Below are positions 1 to 11,500 of a DNA stretch of 64,000 nucleotides, piece by piece. The notes under the pieces were generated by a model. That model was not told where the DNA came from. It did not search any database and saw only the letters and a list, made by a program, of their open reading frames with translations. Position 1 is the first letter of the stretch. Each line of letters opens with the position of its first letter. This DNA is from Aquila chrysaetos chrysaetos (taxonomy: Eukaryota > Chordata > Aves > Accipitriformes > Accipitridae): contig NC_044027.1 of the NCBI RefSeq assembly GCF_900496995.4, positions 17,632,743 through 17,696,742 of the forward strand, in the 5' to 3' direction. The translations under genes were made by a program, and so were the position numbers.

Positions 1-2666
1 GGGAAAAGTGTTTTAAGTGAAATCTTGAATTTTACCAGAAAGTTACAGGGAGTTACATTGTGATCTCAGTACATCTGTATGTCACAAATATTAACTCCTT
101 CAGTAGAACTAGCTAAATCTGAGCCTTAATCCTGAAATTTGGAGAGTCTGTTTATATATCTCTGTGTCTCTGGACACATATATGTAATCACATAGTACTG
201 TGATTTGGATTTATCTCTAGAAGTTGGACAAGTCTGTTTCATGCTGAAAGAAGCCATGTTGGTCTGCCATCAAAAGCTTATTGCATGGGGAAGGGGCTGC
301 ACTGGGTAATAAACTATTTAATCCTGTGTGCAAAAAGTAGTGTAGGATTTGTTCCCTACACTAGGGAATGAAGCAGTTGTGCTTTCATTAGAATGGCTCT
401 ATGCTCTTGCATTCAGTGTCACAATCCTCTGTGCTTTAAAAAAGGAAGTCCTTGCAGGCTTTGTATATTAATTTTAAACTCTGTGGGTTTGTGCAAGCAG
501 GTAAACGTATTTCATTGTGATTATTTACACTATAAAATGTTAAGCAGTGTTATCGAAGTCTGTGGGACTGGGGCCTGTCACTGCAATGTTAGGAACAACT
601 GTAGCTTTGACATCAGACCGAAGTAAGACAATTTACATAGCATTAATAACCAGGATATTTTTTTTTTAATGATTTCACACAACTGCTAACAATAGTTCAC
701 ATTTTCGTGGTGGCTTTTAACTACAAACTCAAAACACTTGCAACTATATATTAATTAGACTTCAAAATACCCATACAGAATGAGTAGAAATGTATTGATT
801 TAATTGGTGGAATTCACTCCTTTGTCATCCTCTGGCTCTAAGCCTATGTATCACTTAATCCCTCAGAGCAGGTTAGTGTTTCACTTAGGATTTAACCACA
901 GAAGGCTTTTGTACTACACAGGGCTCAATTTTATGCTTAAACTCAAGCATAGAGGTGTCATGTGAAATGTCCAGTCAGAGGTAATTCAGGAGTTCAGTCA
1001 GACTGTTCTAAAAGCGCTGTATCCCCAGCATCCCTGTTTGCTTCCCACTGAGCTGGCGGAGCTGAGCAGTGCAGATGAGCACCCAGCAGTATCCACACTT
1101 CTCAGAACAGCAGTCTTCCAAAGCAGGCTCAGATGAACAAAAATCTAGTTTGTTTCAGGAAAAAAAAATATGCAGTTAAAGACAAATATATCTATATGAA
1201 TTAAAAAAAAAAAACCAACACCTTTCATTCAGTGTTACCCAGCCTGTTAGCAGACTGGTGAGTCAGGTTTGTGCATTTACTTAAGTCCCCACAGGGAAAG
1301 GCTTTCAAATAAATCCCTGCATGGAGCTGATCTATAATTCATGGTGTTATTGATTACAAGTCACAGAAATCTTTAAAAGGTTTCTTGGCTGTGCTTTCAC
1401 TTCTTATTACTGACAAGCCTGCTCATAGGAGAACAGTGAATATTAGCGTCAGTCTAGAGCAGACGGGGAGGGCCTGGTGGAACTTGCAATGCACCCAAAC
1501 TCTGGCTGCTGTGTGATTGTGTACAGATCTCTGTCCTACATAAGAGTGCAGGGTGGTAATTGTGCTATCTATCCACCAGTGCAGGTATGTTCATGTTTTA
1601 TACTGATCAGGAAGATGGTTAATAAGCAGGGCTGTAAGGGGATGGAAAGGGTTGGGAAATACTTATAAAAATGAAAGCAAACTGAAATAATAAATAAATT
1701 GCCAACATGCAGAAAAAGCTGCTGGTTTGAGGTTTTGTTAATGGATGTTAAATACTAGAAACAAGGAATACAGAAACTTGTAATTATTATAAATGGAAAA
1801 GCTTTTAGCTAAGAATTGGGAATACATCTTCTGAACTGGGATACTTATTTTTAAGTCCTTAAACATTAGTGGTGTTGAATGCTATATAGGCCTGCTTTTT
1901 TCACATTTAAAAAAAATTGAATAGGGAATTAGCTTCTAGACGTTGTCATATTGTTAATTTTAATCTATGCAAGAACATATTTAACTTTATAAACTGTTAC
2001 TATAGTAAACAAACAAACCAAAAATTAAACAAACAAAAACTCCAAAAAGCCCACATGTAGATCGCTGCTTTTTCTGGACAGAATAACTTACTCAGCTGTG
2101 TATTCTAGAACTTGTACCGCTAATGGAAAAGCCTGTGAGTATGAATTGTGTTGCCTTGTGCTCTTGCAGTAAGGACACTGTTTAGAAAATTCGAAGTCAC
2201 CATTGCAATCTGTATCTAATGTCCCAAATGTCCATAAGGTTGCAATGCTGTATTTAAAGTGGAAAATTAAATGAGATCTGTTGGAAACTGATACAGTATC
2301 ATTGATTGGAAATGGATGAGGCATACAGGTTCAGAGTTTGACCCTGGATTTGCCTTTTCAGTGCTGATGATTTCTTCAGTCTCCTCCTATTCTTGTCTAT
2401 GAAGATTAGTAACCTGACTATATAAAATACAGTATCAAGTGAGAGGGAGGGGAATGGAGAAATAAATACATGATTTGGCGTGCTTCTGGCTTTACTAATT
2501 TGCTGGTTTATAAACCTATGTGCATGTGAGCACTCTACAGGTACTATCAAGCACTACCAGAAGCGTTTAATTCATACCTTTATTGACTTCATATAGATTT
2601 GTGATGATTAACTTGGGAACATGAAAACAACTCCCAATCATTAATTCCTTGTCTAACTGTTTACAG
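1..2666. other. Intronic sequence upstream of the first supported CCDC187-like exon
   Basis: This stretch is AT-rich, and all long frames in it are short and low in coding character. It most likely belongs to introns of the CEP350-family gene whose exons begin at 2667. One segment near 1083-1170 reads as a Ser/Gln/Glu-rich peptide but lacks a convincing acceptor or donor, so it is not called as an exon. No repeat family was recognised. Confidence 0.5.
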
Positions 2667-2851
2667 CTTTTCTACTGAGAACAAGAAAACACCGGTACAG
2701 TACCAGAAACAGGCAGAGGAGTCCCCAAGTTCGGAGCAGTCCCTTGCTGTGCAAGGTCCTGATGCGTCTGAGATGGTGGCCGAGAAAATGTGTGGTGCTA
2801 GTAGTCAAACCACAGGCTGGGTCTTTATGATTAAAGATTGCAGAAACACAG
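2667..2851 (+). CDS. CCDC187: CCDC187-like coding exon A
   Basis: A CTAAC branch-like sequence and pyrimidines precede the TTTACAG acceptor; the donor is CACAG|GTACCC. The exon enters with one base completing a codon and leaves one base, which joins AG of the next exon to give Glu. The peptide is rich in Ser, Glu and Gln (STENKKTPVQYQKQAEESPS). It is supported by phase agreement rather than by recognised homology. Confidence 0.6.
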
Positions 2852-5514
2852 GTACCCAATAAAGACGATGTCTGTAGCAAACCATGTTTATGACCACTTA
2901 GTCAAACTGAATGACTTAAGGCAAAAGTTGAAGTCTCAGCTGTTCTTTGGAGCAGTTCAAATGATCTTTTGGAAGAGGACTGTCAAGCTAATTAGCCCGT
3001 GAGAGAGAACTTGCAATGTTGATATGTTCCTTGGTTACCTTCAGCGTGGGTTTTGGTACCAGGATCTGTTCAGGATTAGCAAGAAGAAGGTGTAACAAAG
3101 GTGTAAGTTGTTTTGTTGACGTAGCAGCTATGCATAGATGAAGAGAGAAAGAGCACAGATATTTCTGGAAGTGAGCTTTCAAGTTGCTACTGTGTAACTG
3201 GATGGTAGGTAAGGTAATGATTAGATAAATAAGGTCATTGGTCCTTTCAGCTTCCGTTGGTGTGAGAAGGAATGTGTAGGGCAAAACTAAGTTACTCAAA
3301 CTATAAATATCTTTAAATAAGCCTTTTTGACTGAGCTAAACAAAAAGCTATAGTCAAGTTATTCATGGAAAAAAATGCAGCATTGGAAACTTGTAACTTG
3401 TTGTACCTTTCAGAGTTTAATGCTCAGGATCATGTTTTATTACCTCTGGAACATGCAAATTCAGCTAGAATGGATGAACCTATACCCACACCCATTACAA
3501 GAGAAGGCAGAAAGTGTGCATTTCTGGTAAGGATCACTTCTGGAATTCCATTTCTGCCTAAAGAAATGGTGCCCCAGGTTGTATTTGCCTTAAGATGGAA
3601 CCAGCACAAGACTCATTTGGCAGTTATGAACATCAAGTAGAAATCAGTCTTGTGTGTTAGTTATGTGCATTTTACCTAAAGAGTAAGTTTTGACATGGGC
3701 TGGTTTACCACAACTTTCCTGCCCCTTCCATTTTGTCTATGTTGTTAACTGGTGACAATGTGTTTAACCCATCTCCTGTGGGTAAGTGCTGTGCTGCTCC
3801 AGGAGAAACTAAACCTGTCCTGGAGCAGTAAAATATTATTTGTCCATAGCAGCTGCAGAGGCTAGTCCCTTTCCTATTTCCTACATCAGTGACACAGCCC
3901 CAACATGGGTATATATGCACTGGCGTCCATGTGTGCTTATGTATATCTTAGTGTGAACATGTAGATTTAATCTCTGATCTCTTAACTATTCTTTCTGCCA
4001 GCAAAGTCCTTTTCCCTTAAGACATTAACTCTGTCTCTTCATATTTACATTCTAGGAATCTGTTCTGGAGGGAAAGGCACTTATTTCAAACCCAAAGATA
4101 GATCCTAAAGACAATGAAGATATTAATCCATGCGACAGCAAGTTCACAGTGAAAGGCTTGGAGATGCTTTCTACTTTGTGTAACTTATGCCTGGTTCAGG
4201 CAGAAAATACTCTTCAAGGAACTGGTAAATCATATTTAATGCTATTATGTCCAATCTGTTTCAACCACTTCAATCAAACTTTAATCCAGACAGAAAGAGA
4301 GACAATCTTCTCATTTATTACCTAAGTGTCTTGCTCACTATACCCAATATATAAATCACTGCCAGGAAAGATGGTGGAGATCTCTCAAAGGTTTATTATG
4401 AGATATGATTATACTGCTTCCTCAGAACAAAATCATAACTTATTCTGATTGTGTCATTAACAATTTACTCTCTTTTGAGGCATTTTTTAAATAATTTAAG
4501 GGTGTTCTTTTTAAAAGAACATAGATCAGTTGAAGATAGACTTCAACAGGACATGCTGGAGTTATTTTTGTTTCCAGGTTTTATCCTCAGTTCATATTTC
4601 TTGCTCTCAGTAGGACATATAAAAAATAAAACTGGCTGTTTATATATGAGCCAGTTTTATCATTTACATAGTTCTGAGTATGCATAATCTCTGTATTACA
4701 AAATATTGCCACAATATGTAAATATTTATATTTGTGTTGCCCTTCTAATGAACTATCTTTCTGCATTTATTCCTAGATACCATAGTGAGGGAGACTATAG
4801 ATTTGTGTAACTACAACTTAACCAGTGGTCTTGGTGATAGAAGTTTGGCATGGGCTGCACCTTAACTAGATTCTCAAGCCTAGCTTTGAGCATGTGGATG
4901 TCAAATTGTCTGAAATAAATCCTGTCCTTCAGGCAAAGAGAAATTTTTCCATGGACTTCAGTGGACCACAATTTCACCATTAGCATTTTGACTTCATTTT
5001 TTTATATTTGGCGAGGAGTCTTGTGCTCTTTCATAACTTAGAGTGTCAGAGCATAGGCACTGCCATAAAATCTAGTAGCAAGCCTTAGATCCGTGTAGTC
5101 ATGGCTACTTTGTGGGACTGAGATTAAAAAAAAAACCACCTGTATTTGCCTTCTGTGCTGAATAATCTGTGTATTTCAGGTGATGCTACATCATCCTTAG
5201 AAGATCTAGAGAAAGAGTCTCTGATAGTGGAGAAAGCACACAAGGAGCAGAGAAGTCATAAAACTCTAAGAGAAGAGCAGGACCCCTGCAATCTGTTTCA
5301 GGCCTGTGGCAAGCTTATAATTTTTCTGAACTGGGTTTTTCTCATAAATTTTTCAACAGAAGAAATCCTCAGTATTGGCTGTCATGGAGATACTGTGCTT
5401 GGAACTCAGCTTGCAGGCAGAGAAGCTGAAGTTGTATTGAGGTTTTGTTGTACCATGTTAAAATATTACCCTTAAGTCTGGGGGAAGTGCAGTAGCAATT
5501 CACTGTATATTCAG

Positions 5515-5548
<34 letters not shown>

Positions 5549-8500
5549 CACACACTCTGCAGGCTGGGAAAAGGAAGAAAGCTCTTTCTGATGATGATGA
5601 AGATGAGGAAAGAAGATCAACACTGATTTCAAATGAAGCTACATTAGTGAAAACCTGGTTAAGAAAAGAAAGGTCATCAGAAGAACAGAGGTACTGTATC
5701 TGTCAAGGCTGAAACCTTCAGTTCTATCTCCTGATTCTCTTTCTGACATGTCAAACCTTGCCTTGCTTGTTTTATGCCCGTGGTTGCGGTCCTCTTGTGG
5801 AAAGAGGAGACAGACCTGAATTATGTTAGTCTGGGATTTTTTTGTCTTGTATAGCTTAAAAGAACCCAAACAAACAATAACCCCCCCCCCCCCCCCAAAA
5901 AAAAAAACCCCAACCAAACAAACAAAAAAACCCACCCCAAACCAAAAAACTCCTTTTATAAAAGTTTGACAATACTTGTCACGTTCATCAAACATTGCCT
6001 GCCAAGTTTTCTTAGGCAATCTAGTTCTTTGGAGTCAGTTGAAGGGGTGTTGAAATCTGGATGGGGGGGGGGGGGGGGGGGGAATTGTCTTCAGAAGGCT
6101 TTGGGCTAGACAGAAAGCATCTGAAGTAACAGTTAAAACACTTTGCATTATGCTGTCTGTAGGTAGCGAATACACCCAAAGAAATTTAATGTTCTAGTCA
6201 ACATTCTTGAAGGACAGTGCATACCATATGCTTCATAATTTCAGTTTAACCCAACTATAATGTTGTATTTTCAGATTCAGCACAGACTCTGAGGGAAAAC
6301 TGGAAATCACACATATAGATGAAAAAGCACATACTGAAATGCCTTTGTCAGAAGGTAAGAAATACCTTTTCCCAGTAGGGTTTTTGTAGTTATTTAACAT
6401 ACAGTCTGCATAATGGCTCTTCCTGGAGTTTGTCCATAGAGGATAATAGCCTACTACTTGTACCAGGCAGTAAAGCCACTTATTGGGCTAAAATAATAGA
6501 GATCTTAATGAAAATCCCGCATTCAAGCTCTTCTGATCAGCTACATTGGACGCTGTTGTATTTGCTTGTTTGCTACTTTACTGAGTTCCTCATCTTTATT
6601 TGATAAATCTGATTTTTTTTCATTTTTTGTACAATGATATTAAAAATAGTCCCAATCTTTACTGTGTATTTAATGCTACTGTCTTCTGAATGCAATTTAC
6701 AGCTGAGGATTACTGGATTTGAATCTTAAGTTACCTGTTAGCAATCTCTTCTATAAAATATTTTTTTCTGAAATGCTGATTTTTTTTTTAAAAAAAAAAT
6801 TTCTTTTAAATGTTCCAGTTAAAGAAGTGGAAGTGCCTGTCCCTTATGAGATCTATCAGGTGGATGGTAGTCAGTGTTTGAAGCATATGGACCATATTTC
6901 TCATGAAGCTTTTTATGAAGAACTAAATTTTAAAGCATTTTCCGAAGGATTAGCTTCCACTGAATCATCGTCCAAGTCAAACAAAATCTCTCTGAGATGT
7001 GAAAGTGCCAAATCAGACTCTTCACTCCCAGAATTTCAGAAAGTGTCTGCATTTTGGATTGACATCTTGGAAAGCTCCATTTCAGACTCTGAATTAGAGC
7101 TGAAAAATGGAGAGGACACAGATGTCAATATCCCAGAAGAGTTTGTCTATGACAATGGTGATGCATTTCCTAATGTTTCAAAAGAGATGCTAATAGCAAT
7201 AAGTAATGGAAAGGAAACATTACCTAGTGACAAACACTATGAACATGAAGTGCCCAAAGATGACAGCACTGAGACTTCATCACACTCCCAGAAATACCCT
7301 GGAGATGTTTCAGATCATGGCTGCACTGATAATTTGCTTGCTTTCATTCCATCAGACAAAGCAAATGCATTCAAAACAAAGTCGGCAGATTCCTCCCAAT
7401 CTGATAACCCTGCCAAGGGAACGGATAAGCCACATCTGGATGCCTCAGAAAACCACAGTAGAAACAAAACCTGTTTTCAGGAGATCACAAAACAGGGTAA
7501 AGATGCAGTTGCCAGTTCTTCATGCAGTAATGATATTTACTCACCCAAGATCTATGAACAGCAGAAACCTAGTTCTACAACTAGCAGAGTGAAAAAGGAT
7601 GGTGGAATTAACAGTTTATTTGTGGATCAAAATAGAGACCTAATGGGGTTTCCGCTGACAGGTTCTTTGAAATATCTAGATTTGGCTACTGACCAGCTTG
7701 GGAACACTGTCTCCTTTCCACCTGACAAAGATACTACAAATAACAAACTATTAGCATGCCTAACTTCAAGAAACTTCTCAGTTTCAGGAGGCAAAAAGAA
7801 TCATGCACAGCTTCTGAACAAGAGACTCGCATCCAACAAATTCAGTGAGATTGTATCTCTGTCCACATCCATGCCAGGAATTTCTGAGGAAGTCCATACA
7901 GAAACCAATTCATTTGAGCCTTTGCAAAGGGTGGCCACAGGAAATCAAAATAACTCAACAACTGAAAGGCAAGCCATAAAGGAAGCAAGGAGGGGACTGT
8001 TTTCTTCTGTCTCCTCAAAAAAGCAATTGTTTCAATCTGAGAACTGCTCTTCCAAAGGTGAAGATGATACAATTTTTATTAGTGATGAGGGTCTCCCTCC
8101 AACTGATGAGGATACCTTGTCAGAAATACTGTCTCCTGTTGATGAAGTATTGTCCTATGGAAGTGCTGACTTGCCATCCTCTAATAAAAAGGATTTGTCA
8201 TTTCCAAGTGAAGATCTTCCTCCTCCCCCTTTAGGTGCAGATGCAATGAAAAATGATGATTCTACCTTCAGTATGGATGATTTCCCATCTCCACCAGAAC
8301 AAATGACAGTCTCAGAGACTAGACAGTGTATGGATGAAGATGTATCACTGAAAATGGATGCATTACCCCCATTACCTGATAACTCTGTGCCTGAAGAATT
8401 TCCCCTGCTCAATCAAGAGACAACTGATGCTGTTTCAACTCAGGATGGTAGTCTCTCAGAACAACCTTTAGTTAAAGATATTTCCAGTGCAAAGGAGGGC

Positions 8501-11500
8501 TTATTAGAATACCAACAAGGAGAACATGAGACACCTTTGCAGCATTTGGAATTTCTGCCTGTGTCAAATCCTATTTCTTCTGGTCAGGCCAGTAAAAGTC
8601 CTGACTTCACGATGAAACAATGCAAACCATACTTAACACTGCCCAAAGCTGAGGAGGACAGTGATGACCCATTATTATCATTTGAAATTGGGGACAGAGT
8701 GTTAGTAAAACAGACCCAACCTGGAACCCTAATGTTCAAAGGACGGACTTATTTTGATAGTGGCCATTGGGCTGGTGTTGCACTTGACAAAGCTGAAGGT
8801 GATAATGCTGGAACTTACAAAGGGGTGAAGTATTTTGAGTGTGCTCAGCAGTGTGGTATCTTTGTCAGACCTGATGAGATTTCACACCTGTTGGGGACTA
8901 ATGAAAATGGTTCCAATTACACTGGGGATGAAGACTCTGACTCCTATGATGATGAATCCTTCAAAGGAGACTGCAAATACTCTGATGAGCAGGGAGGAGG
9001 GCTTACAAAGCAGAAATCAGAAGACAAAAACAGTGCAGGTGGATCAGAAATGAAAGAAAACCAGTCTAGGTTACACATGGCCTTGCTGTCTGGAAAAGGG
9101 CAAAAGCTTCCACATTCTGACTGGTGTAAGTGTAATGAATTCCTCTGTCAAAATAACTTAACATGCTTGGGATCAGATAAAGAAAAACCAGGACTGACAC
9201 AAATAAAACAAAGGATGCTTGCAGATGTGCTTCCAATGAAAAGTCAGACTGGTAACACAGATGAGGTAAACACAAGCAGAAATATTTGTTGCGTGGTAGA
9301 GGATCAGAAAAGAAATAAACTTGCTGATGATATTGCAAGTGAACTCAGTAAAAAACTTCTGTTTGACACTTTAATTGCATTTTCTGAAACAGCTCAACAC
9401 AAATATAAAAGTGCCTTTGAAAAAGATGTGATGAATAATGGCAAAGGCCTAAGACAAGAAGACAATCAGAAAGAGTTTCTACTCAAAGAAAATTCAGCTG
9501 CTATCTTATCTGAACAATCAGCAAAGGTTTCTGATGTTTTACTGTGTGATTTTGATATGCTTAGCATTCATGGTTGTCACACAGTAGCAGAAAGAATTGT
9601 AACTAAATTTGTAGATGATGCAGTTAAAGAATATAAGAAGATAAAAAGAAAACATGGATCAAAAGCAGACAAGATATTTCATTCATCTTTGGAGACTTCT
9701 CCAACCACTTTGCCAGTAAGTACAGTGAGAAAGTTTTTGTCTGAAGTGTTGGACCTAAAACTGGGTCTACACAGGCAAGCATTTGTGTTGTCCAGTTGTT
9801 TTTCATCACCCATAAAAATTATATCATGTCAACATTTGGAACGAGATTGCTCACTTAATCTGACCCATTCCTCATTTAAGGAATTATCCTGTAGCCAGTG
9901 GACAGCATGTGTATGGGGGGACAAGGATGAGCAGAACATGGGGATAATGACTACAGCTAGTCCAAACAAAGCAAATGGAACTTTTTTTGTTGGAATTTGT
10001 CAGTTAGTCAAAACTGATAAATCTGCACAAACTTCAATTTTTTTTATTAATTTCAGGGCAAACCTGGACACCTGTCAGCTCATCTGCCTGATTCCTTTGC
10101 AGCTCCTGGCTGTGAGACCTTCAGCTTTCTAATTCTGTCTTAGCTCTGCAGGCAGCTTCTAGTAAAGTCAAGACTCAGAGCTGCCGGACTCTCACTTTTC
10201 TTTCAGCCCCCTGGGAGACTGGAACCCCAAATGAAATGGGAGCTTTTGGTGCCTGCTGCTTCCAATCCCACAGTGTCTAGTTTTTACTTCTGAAATAGTC
10301 CATCAGGAAGTACTACCACAGAAAGTTTTAAAAAAGAAAAGTTTTGCTTTGGGGGCTTGGGGACAGCAGTCCCAACTTAGAACAAAAATGTTTCAAAATG
10401 TCAAAAATTTTCATAGAACTCCAAATTCAGAATTCTTTCTAACTCTGAATTCTGCCAAATATAGTTAATGATTTTTTTATGAGATATCAGTAAGTCTTTC
10501 TTTGAGCCCATGAGCAAGAAGATGGTTTTAAGTGTAACCCTACTCAGCTGCTAATAATCTCAATATTACCTGCTAATACCTCAAAAAAATGTGGAAAAAT
10601 ATGTAGTATGTCACCTGGCTTTTCTTTTTCTCTCTACTGAAGTTCCTTATAGAAATCCTTGATGCTGGTGTTTTTGGAAGCTCTGAAGACTTTGATCAGC
10701 CTAATTCTGACCAGCATATGCTGGTGGGACAAACACAAAAGCAATACTTGTACAAATCAGATCAGTGGCACTCAGCTCCTTGGAAGAAAAGTGTGGAAGT
10801 TTCTCTTGTGATACCACATAACAGTTCATACGTTAAGAAACTGTCTGCATATGCTGTAGAAGAATTATGGACCCCAGAAAACATGTATTCAAATTTCAGG
10901 AGAATCAATGTGCCAAAGCACTTCGAATGTAACAATCTCCCAGGGAACGATTTGGAAACAGAAAGCAAGAGGATGTATAATCAGGTATTTGTAAAGTGCT
11001 AACTGTTATTACACTTTTCTAGTGTTCTGTAGGCTGACTCATATTAGCTAGTACTTAATATTATTCTAACTGCTAACATTAAATATAGCGAAAGGAACAC
11101 CGAAAGAGGTATTGCAAAATACCGCTTCTGGTAATCTATTGCAAAATAATTCTACTAGAATAGATGTCCTTGCTGTGATACAAGCCTTTTCCTAGAGCTC
11201 TTCAATCATAAGACCCTGGACACCTAGCCCGGTGTCTGTTTTGCGTCTGTTCAGAAAAAGCCAAGCTTCTTGGAAAGCTGCAGTCTAGAGAATCCAAGTC
11301 TCCTGCCTTGGATGTCCTGCTGAGTTTGGAGAGATCGTCATGTTCCTCAGCATCCCGAAACTATTGAGTTTTGTGGACCTCTCTACACCAGGAGATTAAA
11401 GGATCCCACAGGGCCTTTTGTATAAGACTTCTGTACTTAGTGTTCACGCACTACTGTCCAGTATCTTCTGCTGTACAGGTTTACATGCTCTCTAGGCAAT

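Noticed and set aside
1083-1170. Ser/Gln/Glu-rich open segment as an extra upstream exon
   Set aside because: No convincing acceptor or donor in matching phase; kept only as a weak possibility.
9716-10132. C-terminal extension of the giant exon reading frame
   Set aside because: A strong GTAAGT donor after 9715 in the right phase for the next exon makes this intron read-through.
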